A stretch of 64,000 bases of DNA from positions 1-64,000 of the forward strand of contig JAIXOR010000026.1 of NCBI GenBank assembly GCA_027486655.1, given 5' to 3'. Both the position numbers and the translations under genes were made by a program. Under the pieces are notes generated by a model, which saw only the letters and a program-made list of their open reading frames with translations, was not told where the DNA came from and made no database searches. Positions 18,214-26,865 of the stretch are shown piece by piece; position 1 is the stretch's first letter, and every line of letters begins with the position of its first letter. This DNA is from Verrucomicrobiaceae bacterium. GTDB lineage: Bacteria > Verrucomicrobiota > Verrucomicrobiia > Verrucomicrobiales > Akkermansiaceae.

Positions 18214-19365
18214 GGGCGGAGAGTAAACGACCACCGGGCCCACGCCACTGCCTTGGACACTGCGCAGTCTGGTGGCGGCGCGGACGACGCGATCGGCGGC
18301 CTCGATGGCTTCCGACAGGGTATTGAGCCGGGAGAAACTGAAGCGCAGGCTGGTCTTGGCGCGGGCTTCCGGGATGCCCATGGCGATCTGGACGTGGGAG
18401 GGTTTTTGTTTTCCCGTCATGCAGGCAGACCCTGCGGAGCAAGCAATGCCCGCCTCATCGAGCAGGATGAGCATGCCGGCGGCATCGCAGCCGTCGAAGG
18501 ACAAATGGCAGGTGTTAGGCAGGCGGCGGGATGGATCGCCATTGCGGGTCACACCGGTGAGGCCCGCCATCACGCGCGATTCGAAGGCATCCCGCAGTTC
18601 CGCGATGCGGCTTGCGGCGAGGTGGGCTTTGGCAAGCACGGCCGCCGCGCCCATGCCGACGATGCCCGCGGTGTTTTCCGTGCCACTGCGCCTGCCACCC
18701 TCCTGCCCGCCCCCTTTGAGGAGAGCTTCGAAACGCAGGCCACCGCGCACGAAGAGCGCGCCGACTCCCTTCGGCCCGTGGATCTTGTGGGCGGAAAGTG
18801 ATAACAGGTCCACGCCCAGGCTGCGCACATCGATCGGGATCTTGCCCGCCGCCTGCACCGCATCCGTGTGCAGTGGAATGCCGCGGCCACGGGCCAGTAT
18901 CGCCATTTCCTCCAGGGGCTGGATCACCCCGGTTTCGTTGTTGGCGGACATCACCGAGATCCATGCCGCCCCATCGAGCTGGCGTTCCAGGTCCGCGATA
19001 TCGAGCGCACCCGGGCCCTGCACGGCGACGTGCCGGATCTCACGTTGCAGGGATTCCGCGCAACGGAGAACGGCGCTGTGTTCGATCGCGCTGACCAGCG
19101 CGTGTCCCGGACCGGCGAGTTGATCGAGCGAGTGAAGCGCCGTGTTGGCGCTCTCGGTGCCTGAGCCGGTGAAGACGATCTCTTCCGGATTCGCGCCGAC
19201 GAGATCCGCGACCTGGGCGCGGGCCTGATCGATCGCACTGCGGGCCTGTTTCGCAGCGCGATACGATCCGGAGGGATTGGCGTGTCCGCCGCGCAGCCAG
19301 GGCATCATGGCATCGAGCACTTCCGGAAGGAGCGCGGTGGTCGCGTTGGCGTCCAGATCGATCAT
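18211..19365 (-). CDS. nifS: Cysteine desulfurase (NifS/IscS family)
   Basis: A 384-residue PLP enzyme that releases sulfur from cysteine as an enzyme-bound persulfide for iron-sulfur clusters and thio-cofactors. Motifs: MIDLDANATTALLPEVLDAM, FTGSGTESANTAL, AIEHSAVL, VMSANNETGVIQP, HTDAVQAAGKIPID, the PLP lysine in SAHKIHGPKGVGALF, RSGTENTAG, and the active-site cysteine in CSAGSACMTGKQKPSHV. The short GSAC loop places it with group I (IscS/NifS). No scaffold or ferredoxin gene is adjacent, so it is not in a classical isc operon. It is the last gene of a co-directional minus-strand run. The Fe-S enzyme BioB elsewhere in the window is a possible user of the sulfur. Confidence 0.93.
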   Translation of the reverse strand: MIDLDANATTALLPEVLDAMMPWLRGGHANPSGSYRAAKQARSAIDQARAQVADLVGANPEEIVFTGSGTESANTALHSLDQLAGPGHALVSAIEHSAVLRCAESLQREIRHVAVQGPGALDIADLERQLDGAAWISVMSANNETGVIQPLEEMAILARGRGIPLHTDAVQAAGKIPIDVRSLGVDLLSLSAHKIHGPKGVGALFVRGGLRFEALLKGGGQEGGRRSGTENTAGIVGMGAAAVLAKAHLAASRIAELRDAFESRVMAGLTGVTRNGDPSRRLPNTCHLSFDGCDAAGMLILLDEAGIACSAGSACMTGKQKPSHVQIAMGIPEARAKTSLRFSFSRLNTLSEAIEAADRVVRAATRLRSVQGSGVGPVVVYSPP

Positions 19366-19424
19366 GGCGCCAGCATCCTACCGCGCGGGCGGATGGCAAA
19401 GCCGAAAAACCCGGGGTCGCGCCC

Positions 19425-20360
19425 TCAGAGCAAGCCGTAGGCCCGGACCTCGGCGATCGTGTTCACGAGGAAGCGCCAGACCAGATCCCCGCTGGTGGCG
19501 GCATGGCGCAGCCACTCACGGGCGAAGTCCCTGGCATTGAGCAGCGGGGTTTCCTCGGCGATGCAGAACAGGCCGATGAGCACGAGCAGGTTGGCGAAGT
19601 AAATCACGACCAGCGAGAGGAAGGTGCCGTTCTCCTTCAAGTCCGGTTGGTCGCGCGGGATCATCCACAGCGTCCAGACCATGTGAAAGGTCCAGGTGAG
19701 CCCCATCAGCGCGTAGAACGCGAGATCCCACCCGGCCTCAAGGCTCGTGCTGAGGCGGATGACGCCGTAGAACATCGCGAAGACCACCGACCAGAACGGC
19801 ACGAAGTAGGGCGAGAGCGCGATCAGCAGATTGGTCTTGTTGGTGGTGATGTAACCACCCTCGGCGGAGACATGGAAATCGGTCACTTTTCCGCGGAAAA
19901 GGAGCACGAAGACGGCATGGGTGAGTTCATGACCCAGCACGTAGAGATAGAGAAAGAAGGTCTTGAGAAGGCCGGAGGCAAACCAGCCGATCATCAACAG
20001 CATGCCGGTGGCGAAGTACCAGAACTCCGCGCTTTGCCAGAACCCCTGTTGGACGGTGGCGCGGAGGAACCTTGCGAGGAAGGTCCAGGTGGTCACCCAA
20101 CACAAGGGCAGGAGGATCAGGGCAAACAACCAACGGGTGAGCCTCCGCATCCAGGCCACCGAAAACGCGGACTCCGGCTCCTCCACGGCGGCGATCGCGG
20201 CGCGGATCGACTTGAGCTCCCTCCTTCCGCTGCGCCGGTTCGCCTGATCGTGGGCACGGCGGTTGAGCGACTGAAGCGACTGGAACCAAAGCGGCGAGCT
20301 TTGCCGCGGCCTGGACCATGGCACCTGTTTGCTTCGTGGGGTTTTCGACTTCCTCGCCAT
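19425..20360 (-). CDS. Polytopic membrane protein with HExxH motif (M50-like metalloprotease candidate)
   Basis: A 311-residue protein with a basic N-terminal 60 residues and about six hydrophobic segments from residue 75 onward. The third span contains VLGHELTHAVFVLL (His144, Glu145, His148), the HExxH zinc signature inside a membrane helix, as in site-2 proteases. RGKVTDFHVSAEGGYITTNKTN follows, resembling the beta-hairpin region of M50 proteins. LIALSPYFVPFWSV is next, but the classical third ligand motif (NxxPxxxLDG) is not obvious. It is therefore either a divergent intramembrane protease or a conserved M50-like protein of unknown activity. It lies between the DUF1552 and cysteine desulfurase genes on the same strand. 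Confidence 0.7.
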   Translation of the reverse strand: MARKSKTPRSKQVPWSRPRQSSPLWFQSLQSLNRRAHDQANRRSGRRELKSIRAAIAAVEEPESAFSVAWMRRLTRWLFALILLPLCWVTTWTFLARFLRATVQQGFWQSAEFWYFATGMLLMIGWFASGLLKTFFLYLYVLGHELTHAVFVLLFRGKVTDFHVSAEGGYITTNKTNLLIALSPYFVPFWSVVFAMFYGVIRLSTSLEAGWDLAFYALMGLTWTFHMVWTLWMIPRDQPDLKENGTFLSLVVIYFANLLVLIGLFCIAEETPLLNARDFAREWLRHAATSGDLVWRFLVNTIAEVRAYGLL

Positions 20361-20456
20361 GCTCCGGATCGGGAGCTGGAGACTATTTCGGGAACCTTAA
20401 ATAATCAAGCGACAAGCCAAAATGTTCGCAACCCATTGATTTCCAGAAACAAACCA

Positions 20457-21857
20457 TCAGATCCCGCGCAGTCCCGTGGTCGCATCGGCGAGCTTCGGAG
20501 TCGGTGCCCCGGCGAGGTCGAGCATGGAGAGCCACAAGGAACAAAGCGGCGTGCCTTCATCGAATTCCAGGTGCCTGCCGGTCCGGAGCTGGTTGCCCGC
20601 CTTGCCGGCGAGCACGACGGGCACGTTGCGCGGGTTGTGCGAGTTTCCATCGCGGATCGGCGAACCGAAGGCGACCATCGAGTGATCGAGCAAGGTCCCC
20701 TCGCCTTCGCGGATTTCCTTCATGCGGCCAAGCATGTAGGCGTATTGCTCGGCGTGCCAGCGGTTGATCTTCTCGTATTGGTCCAGCTGGTCGCCGTTGT
20801 TCTGGTGATGGGAGATCGAATGGTGGCCGCCGTTGACGCCATCGATGAAGGAGAAGTTCCGGTTTGTCACATCATTGCCGAACATGAAGGTGGCCACCCG
20901 GGTGGAATCCGACCAGAACGCGAGCACCATCAGATCGAGCATGATCTTCGAGTGTTCGCCGTGATCGAAGCGCGGCAGCGAATTGAGTTCCTCCTCACGG
21001 GAGGCCTTGCCCATGGCTTTCGAGATCCGTTTATCCAGGGCATCCAGTTGCTTGAGCATTTCGGGAGAAAGGTTCTCTCCAGCACCGAGCTGGCGGGCCT
21101 CCTGGGAAATCCGGCGCTCCACCTCACGGACGGATTCCAGATACTGTTCGAGCTTCTGTTTGTCGGCGGCCCCGAGCCGGGCCTGGAGGCGCTTGGCGTC
21201 GTCGCGCACGAGATCGAGCACCGACTGTTGGTCGGCATCCTGTTTCCTGCCATCGGCGGAGCGGGTGCGGAACAAGCGGTCGAAGGCGACGCGCGGGTTG
21301 ATCTCGCATGGCAGGGGCACCGTGGGGGTCTTCCACGAGATGTGGGAGGCGTAGAGGCGGGTGTAGTTGACGTTTGTATCGATGCCGGTGGCGACGGGCT
21401 CGGTTCCGAGTTCGAGCGAGGGCAGCTTGGTTTCAGCGCCGAGCCGTTGGGCGGCGATCTGATCCATCGAGATGCCGCCCGCGTTGATGTCGCTGCCGGT
21501 GGTCTTGGCGATGGTGGTTCCGGTGAGCCAGCCACCGGTTTTCACGTAGTGGCCATCTCCGGAAAACGAGGCCTTGTTTTGAAGACCGGTGAGGATGAGG
21601 AGATCCTCGCGATGGGCCTCCAGCGGCGAGAGGATGGGCGAGAGCTTGAAGCGCGATCCCGAGCCCTCGGGCGTCCAGCGGTCTTCGCGCACGCCATTGG
21701 GCATGTAGAGCAAGGCCATGCGCACCGGCACCCCGCCACCGGTGCGGGCCATCACGGGGCGCATGGCGTCGAGCACGGGCAGGGCAAGCGTGGCGCCAAG
21801 CCCGCGGAGGAAGGTCCGGCGTTGGAGGTGCCAGCGTTGGGTCTGGATGTGGGCCAT
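20457..21857 (-). CDS. Tat-exported DUF1552 protein
   Basis: A 466-residue protein with a twin-arginine type signal (RRTFLRGLGATLALP, residues 13-27) followed by the DUF1552 pattern: VRMALLYMPNGVREDRWTPEG, LSPILSPLEAHREDLLILTGLQNKA, GHYVKTGGWLTGT, SMDQIAAQRLGAETKLPSLELG and HHSISHHQNNGDQLDQYEKINRWHAEQ. DUF1552 proteins are typical of Planctomycetota and Verrucomicrobiota and are almost always encoded beside a PSD/DUF1592 cytochrome protein, as here (27-base gap). The Tat signal implies folding with a cofactor before export. Biochemical function is unknown; an extracytoplasmic oxidative or hydrolytic role coupled to the cytochrome partner is inferred. Confidence 0.9.
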   Translation of the reverse strand: MAHIQTQRWHLQRRTFLRGLGATLALPVLDAMRPVMARTGGGVPVRMALLYMPNGVREDRWTPEGSGSRFKLSPILSPLEAHREDLLILTGLQNKASFSGDGHYVKTGGWLTGTTIAKTTGSDINAGGISMDQIAAQRLGAETKLPSLELGTEPVATGIDTNVNYTRLYASHISWKTPTVPLPCEINPRVAFDRLFRTRSADGRKQDADQQSVLDLVRDDAKRLQARLGAADKQKLEQYLESVREVERRISQEARQLGAGENLSPEMLKQLDALDKRISKAMGKASREEELNSLPRFDHGEHSKIMLDLMVLAFWSDSTRVATFMFGNDVTNRNFSFIDGVNGGHHSISHHQNNGDQLDQYEKINRWHAEQYAYMLGRMKEIREGEGTLLDHSMVAFGSPIRDGNSHNPRNVPVVLAGKAGNQLRTGRHLEFDEGTPLCSLWLSMLDLAGAPTPKLADATTGLRGI

Positions 21858-21884
21858 GGTTCGGGATCTTTCGGGTTCAGGATT

Positions 21885-23744
21885 TCAACGGGCGGAGGAG
21901 CGGTATTGGAAGGGTTTGGAGGCGACCACGGCGTGCACGAGGGGCCGGAACTTCAGGTCATTGGCGCGGAGCGAGCGGACCAGATCGGAGACCACCGCCT
22001 CGTCATAGTATTCCAGCGGACGCCCCAGCGAGTAGCCTAACAGTTTACGCGCGAGGTTGCGGAGAAACAAGTCGTCCGATGATGCCAGCAGGCTCTTGAG
22101 CTCGGCGGGAGTGGAGAACGTGATGTCCCCCGGCAGGGTGGCGAGGGAATCCACCGCTTGGCCGTTGGCATCCTTTTCGCGCCAGCGTCCGATCGCATCG
22201 AAGTTCTCAAGCCCGAATCCCAGCGGATCGATCTTCTCGTGACAACCGGCGCAGCTGGGTTTGGTGCGGTGGATCTCGAGTTGCTTGCGGAACGAAAGGC
22301 CTTCCGAGGACTTGTCATCCGCGGGCAGCACCCCTGCATCCGGCGGGGGTGGCGGCGGCGGGGTTCCCAGCAGGTTGTCGAGGATCCACTTGCCGCGTTT
22401 CACGGGGCTGGTGCGAAGCGGCATGGAGGTCACGGTGAGGATGGACGCGTGACCGATCACACCGCCGCGGTTCGGATCCGTGAGCGGAACCTTGCGCAGC
22501 TTGTCCCCGCTGACGCCGCCGATGCCGTAATGGCGGGCGAGTTCCTCGTTGAGAAACGTGTAGTCCGCCTGGAGCAGGTCGCTGACCGGCCGGTTTCCGC
22601 GGATGATGTGGTTGAAGAACTCAACCGACTCCCGATACATCGCCATGCGCAGCGATGGGGTGAAGGTGGGGAAGCGCTTTTCATCCGGCTCGGCCACCTC
22701 GCGAAGTTCGTCGAAGCCAAGCCACTGCCCGGCGAAGTGGCGGGACAAGGTCTCCGAACGCGGATCATCCAACATGCGGTCCACCTCCGCGGCGAGCACG
22801 GCGGGATCGTTGAGCTTGCCCTCGTCGGCAAGTTTGAATAGCCGGCGATCCGGCATCGAAGCCCAGAGGAAATAGGACAGGCGCGTGGCGAGTTCGAAGG
22901 GAGAGATGCGCCACTCCGACTGACCGGCCTTGTCCTCCTCGATGCGGAACAGGAAGGCGGGATGCAACAGAAGCGACTGCAAGGGCGCGCGCATGGCCAC
23001 CTCGTAGGATTGCCCGGCGGCGATGTTCCGGTTGAACAGCGCAAGCATGGACGAGAGATCGTCCGTGGTGATCCTGCGGCGGAACGCGAGCGACGCGTGA
23101 TACTGGAGCGTGGCCCTCGCAGCAGCCTCCGGCGGGGTGCCTTCGCCGGGTTTGGAAACGAGCACGCGATCGAGCAAGGGCGCTGAAGCGTAGATCGACT
23201 CGATGATCCTGCGCGAGGCGGCGAAGTACTTCTCCATCAGCACGGGAGGGATGAAGAGCGAGTCCCCGACATTGTCGAAGCCTTCCCCGCCCGCGCCATC
23301 GGCCGGGAAATCGCGGCCGGGGGCGAAGTTCACGCCGAACAGGTCGCGAATGGTGTAGTTGTATTCGTTGCGGTTGAGCCTGCGGATTGTGATGCGGCCG
23401 GGATTTCGGGGAAAATCGCCGGATTCGAGCTTGGCCAGCACCGTCTTGATCTCCCGGACCATCGCCTTGCGCTCCTCATCGGTAGGCAGCACATCGACAT
23501 CGTCCTCGGGAGGCATGTCGCCGGTCTCGATCTGGCGGGCGATGTTTTCAAGGAACCGGTGATGGCGGAGAGCGGAGTCCGAGGATGTGAGGTGATGCAC
23601 CTCGATGCCGCCCTTCTGCTTCATCTCCCCATGGCACTCGTAGCAGTGTTTTTGGAGAAGCGGCGTGGCGACCCGCGCGAAGTCGTCGGCGCGGGAAACA
23701 AGGAACCCGCAGATCAGGAAAATCACTGGAAGACAGGAGCGCAC
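21885..23744 (-). CDS. Planctomycete-type cytochrome c (PSD1-DUF1592 family) protein
   Basis: A 619-residue exported protein with a signal peptide (1-19) and a CYECH haem motif at residues 34-38 followed by GEMKQKGG, the planctomycete cytochrome C start. The DUF1587/1592/1588/1585 chain follows: NRNEYNYTIRDLFGV, FRRRITTDDLSSMLALF, LPHPAFLFR-like HPAFLFRIEED, LATRLSYFLWASMPD, HFAGQWLGFDELREV, GVIGHASILTVTSMPLRTSPVKRGKWIL with a run of seven prolines, a second haem motif SCAGCHEKIDPLGF, and YSLGRPLEYYDE. It probably passes electrons to the partner DUF1552 protein or to the respiratory chain. The gene is 36 bases after fmt, so the pair may be cotranscribed with housekeeping genes. Confidence 0.92.
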   Translation of the reverse strand: MRSCLPVIFLICGFLVSRADDFARVATPLLQKHCYECHGEMKQKGGIEVHHLTSSDSALRHHRFLENIARQIETGDMPPEDDVDVLPTDEERKAMVREIKTVLAKLESGDFPRNPGRITIRRLNRNEYNYTIRDLFGVNFAPGRDFPADGAGGEGFDNVGDSLFIPPVLMEKYFAASRRIIESIYASAPLLDRVLVSKPGEGTPPEAAARATLQYHASLAFRRRITTDDLSSMLALFNRNIAAGQSYEVAMRAPLQSLLLHPAFLFRIEEDKAGQSEWRISPFELATRLSYFLWASMPDRRLFKLADEGKLNDPAVLAAEVDRMLDDPRSETLSRHFAGQWLGFDELREVAEPDEKRFPTFTPSLRMAMYRESVEFFNHIIRGNRPVSDLLQADYTFLNEELARHYGIGGVSGDKLRKVPLTDPNRGGVIGHASILTVTSMPLRTSPVKRGKWILDNLLGTPPPPPPPDAGVLPADDKSSEGLSFRKQLEIHRTKPSCAGCHEKIDPLGFGLENFDAIGRWREKDANGQAVDSLATLPGDITFSTPAELKSLLASSDDLFLRNLARKLLGYSLGRPLEYYDEAVVSDLVRSLRANDLKFRPLVHAVVASKPFQYRSSAR

Positions 23745-23780
23745 CGGATGCCCCGGAACGAAGCACCGTATCCCGATCTT

Positions 23781-24701
23781 TCAAACGAACTTTTCCGGCT
23801 TGCGGCCGCGCAGGTAGTCGGCGGCGGACATGCGTTTTCCGCCATCCGGCTGGACCTGGAACAGCTCGAGCGCCCCATCCGCGCAGCCGACCAAAAGCCG
23901 GCCGTCCGCAATCTCCAAAGCCCCCGGTGCGAGGTCCAAGTCGAGCGGCCGCGTGGGCGGGAAGATTTTGAGGCGCTTTTCCGTGGCACCTTCGATGGCC
24001 CCGGTGAAGGTGCCCGGCCATGGATCGTAGGCACGGATGCGGCGTTCAATGGCGGCGGCGGACTGGTTCCAATCGATCCTGCCATCGCCGCGTTCGAGTT
24101 TCGGGATGTAGGAAACGAGCGCCGGATCCTGAACCGTGCGGGTGGCGTTGCCGGAGCCCAGCAGCTCCAAGGTCTCAACCAGCACCTCGGCGGCGAGGTC
24201 GGCGAGGCGGTCGTGGAGCGAGCCACCGGTTTCCTCCGGATGGATCGGGATCGAGCGTTTGAGGATGATGTCTCCGGCGTCCAACTCGCGCACCACGTGC
24301 ATGGCGGTGATGCCGGTCTCCGGATCCCCGGCATCGATCGCCGCCTGGATGCAGGCCGCGCCGCGGAAACGGGGAAGCAAAGAGGCGTGCAGATTGATGA
24401 TGGCGGATGACGGCAGGGTGAGGATGTTTTTACGGAGGATCTGGCCGTAGGCCATGACCACGGCCACCTCGGGTCCGAGGGCGGCGAGTTCTTCGGCGCA
24501 GTCACCGATCGTTTCCGGCTGGAAAACCGGGATCCCGGCGGCGAGTGCCTCGGTCTTGATGAGCGGAGGCATCAGGACCTGATGACGCCCCACCGGCTTG
24601 TCCGGCTGGGTGACCAGCGCGATCGGGGTTTTCCCCTCGGCGAGCAGGCGCCGGAAGGAAGGCAGGGCGATGTCCCCGGTGGCGATGAAAAGGATGCGCA
24701 T
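23781..24701 (-). CDS. fmt: Methionyl-tRNA formyltransferase
   Basis: A 306-residue enzyme that formylates Met-tRNA(fMet) using 10-formyl-THF. It begins directly with the conserved MRILFIATGDIALPSFRRL (the usual start is R[I/V]VFxGTPxFA). It has LVTQPDKPVGR and the catalytic IINLHASLLPRFRGAACIQAAI, which holds the Asn-His and SLLP loop. TGITAMHVVRELDAGDIILKR and the C-terminal anticodon-arm domain (YDPWPGTFT...) follow. No peptide deformylase gene is adjacent. It is 11 bases after the adenylate kinase gene, in a minus-strand run of core genes. Confidence 0.95.
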   Translation of the reverse strand: MRILFIATGDIALPSFRRLLAEGKTPIALVTQPDKPVGRHQVLMPPLIKTEALAAGIPVFQPETIGDCAEELAALGPEVAVVMAYGQILRKNILTLPSSAIINLHASLLPRFRGAACIQAAIDAGDPETGITAMHVVRELDAGDIILKRSIPIHPEETGGSLHDRLADLAAEVLVETLELLGSGNATRTVQDPALVSYIPKLERGDGRIDWNQSAAAIERRIRAYDPWPGTFTGAIEGATEKRLKIFPPTRPLDLDLAPGALEIADGRLLVGCADGALELFQVQPDGGKRMSAADYLRGRKPEKFV

Positions 24702-24712
24702 CCGCCGTTCCG

Positions 24713-25348
24713 TTAGACCAACTGGCTGCTCATGCGCTGATAGAGCGGCAGTTGGAGAATGCGCTGGATGATCTCGCCCACCACCTTGACGGGCGGCTGG
24801 GTGGCATCGATGTCGAGCACCTTTTCCGAGGGGTAATAGGCGAGAATCGGTTTGGTTTCCGCCTCGTAAGTGGCGATGCGCTGGTTGATCACCTTGTCGC
24901 TCGCATCATCGATGCGGTTGTCCTTGAGGGCCCGTTTGCGCATGCGGCGGGCGAGTTCGTCCCGGTTCGGGCAGGACAGGTGGAAAATCTGATGGACCTC
25001 GATATGGCGGTCCAGCAGTTCGGCCTGGCGGACGTTGCGCGGAATGCCGTCGAGGATGAGGCAGTCGATGTCCGGCTTGTAAATGTGGGTGTCCGCGAGG
25101 TTGTCGATCTGGGCCTTCCAGAGATCGATGGTGAGTTCATCGGGAACCAGTTCGCCGCGGCTCGAGTATTCAACGAACTGCCGGCCAAGGGCGGTGCGGG
25201 TGTCGAGAGAGCGGAACACGTCACCACAGGCGCAGTGGAAAAAGCGCGGGATGGATCCGAGGATCTTGCCTTGGGTGCCCTTGCCCGAGCCCGGGGCGCC
25301 GAGCATGAGGATGGCAGGTCGTTTCGCGGGTGTTTCGATAGCGCTCAT
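24713..25348 (-). CDS. adk: Adenylate kinase / nucleoside monophosphate kinase
   Basis: A 211-residue P-loop kinase. The ATG at 25348 (MSAIETPAKRPAILML) is preferred to an upstream in-frame ATG at 25408. Motifs: GAPGSGKGTQGKIL (P-loop), HCACGDVFRSLDTRTALG (NMP-binding), ELVPDELTIDLW, LILDGIPRNVRQAELLD (adenine-binding DG(F/I)PR), and RRMRKRALKDNRIDDASDKVINQRIATYEAETKPILAYY (R-x-DD and Y-x-x-x-T-x-P pattern). The LID is short, without a zinc-binding insert. The sequence is divergent from the textbook Adk (IPR instead of FPR), so a second canonical adk elsewhere in the genome is possible. It interconverts AMP and ATP with ADP. Confidence 0.87.
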   Translation of the reverse strand: MSAIETPAKRPAILMLGAPGSGKGTQGKILGSIPRFFHCACGDVFRSLDTRTALGRQFVEYSSRGELVPDELTIDLWKAQIDNLADTHIYKPDIDCLILDGIPRNVRQAELLDRHIEVHQIFHLSCPNRDELARRMRKRALKDNRIDDASDKVINQRIATYEAETKPILAYYPSEKVLDIDATQPPVKVVGEIIQRILQLPLYQRMSSQLV

Positions 25349-25404
25349 CGGAAAGCGGGTTTCATAGCTTCCGCCCGGGCAGGCTGCAAGCGTGGATCGA
25401 TCCA

Positions 25405-26259
25405 TCATCCGGCGGATGCCGCGAGGAAAACCAGCACCGGCACGATCAGCGCCGCATCGGCAAGCACGCGGAGCGCACGCAGCGAGAACATCGCGCGCCG
25501 GCGGTTCAGCAGATAGAGCAGCGCGGCCCCCGTGAGGATGGCGTAGAAGAATGGCCGGGATGACATGTCCTGCACGGCAAAAACGAGCGCCGCGATGCCG
25601 AGAAGGACCAGCGGCATGGTGAGGGTGAGTTCGTCCCTTGCACGCACCTCGATATCAGAGCTGCGTGCGGCATGTTCCCACAGGTCGATGGCGCAGATGT
25701 TCAACACGCAAAGCACGGCGAAGCAGACGAACTCACGTGACGTCAGCAGGTCGTCCAACCCGTATTCATAACGATACAGGTGGGCGGTCATGGCCGTGCC
25801 GAAGGCAAAGGTGATTCCGGCGATGGAGTTCTTCATCACCGGGGTCTCGTTGGGATCCTGGGACGAGAGCATGGACAGCCCGAAGAACCCGGCCACCAGC
25901 ACCCCGCCTAGCAGAAGGTTCATGTAAATGGCCACCGGCATGCGGGTGATCACGATGGCCACCGCGGCCACCAGGGCGGCCAGCACGCCGAAGGTGAAGA
26001 AGCGCCTGTGCCGGAGGTGGAAACGATGGCGCTCCTCAAGGGATCCGGGCAGGGCGCCGGCCATCGAAACGTCCAGCAAACGATCCGCCACATAGATGAT
26101 CCAGACCGCGAGTCCGAGACTCACGTAGGCCTCCCACGGGTGGTATCCGAGCCGCCAGGTTTTCGCGAAAACATGCAGCCATGCGATCGCCACCAGAGGA
26201 GCGTCCAGGCTCAACAGGTTGGGATAGAGCCATAGCGGCTTGCGCGAGTCCTCCGGCAC
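25405..26259 (-). CDS. Polytopic membrane protein, possibly UbiA-like
   Basis: A roughly 284-residue integral membrane protein with eight or nine predicted spans and a few charged loops. The start is uncertain. The GTG at 26259 is listed, while the longer frame from an ATG at 26388 would overlap the upstream gene by 74 bases. WIIYVADRLLDV in the second span places acidic residues in a D-x3-D arrangement reminiscent of the first aspartate motif of UbiA prenyltransferases, and ICAIDLWEHAARSSDIEVRARDELTLTM could be the second acidic loop. The match is weak and function is unassigned. Neighbours are DJ-1/PfpI and adenylate kinase genes on the same strand. Confidence 0.6.
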   Translation of the reverse strand: MPEDSRKPLWLYPNLLSLDAPLVAIAWLHVFAKTWRLGYHPWEAYVSLGLAVWIIYVADRLLDVSMAGALPGSLEERHRFHLRHRRFFTFGVLAALVAAVAIVITRMPVAIYMNLLLGGVLVAGFFGLSMLSSQDPNETPVMKNSIAGITFAFGTAMTAHLYRYEYGLDDLLTSREFVCFAVLCVLNICAIDLWEHAARSSDIEVRARDELTLTMPLVLLGIAALVFAVQDMSSRPFFYAILTGAALLYLLNRRRAMFSLRALRVLADAALIVPVLVFLAASAG

Positions 26260-26314
26260 GACGCGCGGAACATCCCCGAGGCCGCGCCGCAACGCAAGCC
26301 GATTGCGGCATGTC

Positions 26315-26848
26315 TCATGCCATGATTTCTCCGGCGATCCTTGCCGCCAGATCCCCGCCACCGAGGAAGGACACCAGAGCCAGCGCAAAATCCATGGCCG
26401 TTCCCGCCCCGCGTGAGGTGATCAAATTCCCGTCAACAACCACACGCTCGTCCAGTCCGCCACCCAACTCGGAGCGCACCGAGTGGTAGGCTGTGAATTT
26501 CCTGCCCTCCAGCAAACCGGCATCCATCAACACCAGCGGCGCGGCGCAGATCGCCGCCACCGGCTTTCCTGCAGAGGCAAAAGCCTTCGCGAGCGCGGCC
26601 GGCCTTCCGTCCGCACGCAGGGAAGCCACCCCCGGGCCGCCGGGAAGGAAGAGCAGATCAAAATCGGCCGCCGACTCATCGGACAACAAACGATCCGCCT
26701 CCATGCGGATGCCGCAACGCCCGACCAGCGTCCGTTCCGCGAGTGAAGCCATCACCACCTCAAAGCCCGCACGCCGCAGCAAGTCGACAGGGGCCACGGT
26801 CTCGATCTCCTCGAAACCAGCCGTTAGCAGGCAAAGCACACGTTTCAT
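26315..26848 (-). CDS. DJ-1/PfpI-family protein (YajL/ThiJ-like)
   Basis: A 177-residue single-domain protein. The ATG at 26848 gives the normal family start (MKRVLCLLTAGFEEIETV, with the conserved Glu in GFEEIE). The nucleophile-elbow cysteine lies in PVAAICAAPLVLMDAGLLEG, preceded by LLFLPGGPGVASLRAD; TAYHSVRSELGGG and VVDGNLITSRGAGTAMDFALALV complete the YajL/DJ-1 signature. Members protect against oxidative and carbonyl stress or act as glyoxalase/deglycase-type enzymes; the exact activity is debated. It is 17 bases after trpS. Confidence 0.9.
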   Translation of the reverse strand: MKRVLCLLTAGFEEIETVAPVDLLRRAGFEVVMASLAERTLVGRCGIRMEADRLLSDESAADFDLLFLPGGPGVASLRADGRPAALAKAFASAGKPVAAICAAPLVLMDAGLLEGRKFTAYHSVRSELGGGLDERVVVDGNLITSRGAGTAMDFALALVSFLGGGDLAARIAGEIMA

Positions 26849-26865
26849 GGGAACAGGAACGATCC

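Noticed and set aside
19503-22040. Plus-strand 845-codon frame over the HExxH, DUF1552 and PSD genes
   Set aside because: It crosses three real minus-strand genes and has typical antisense composition.
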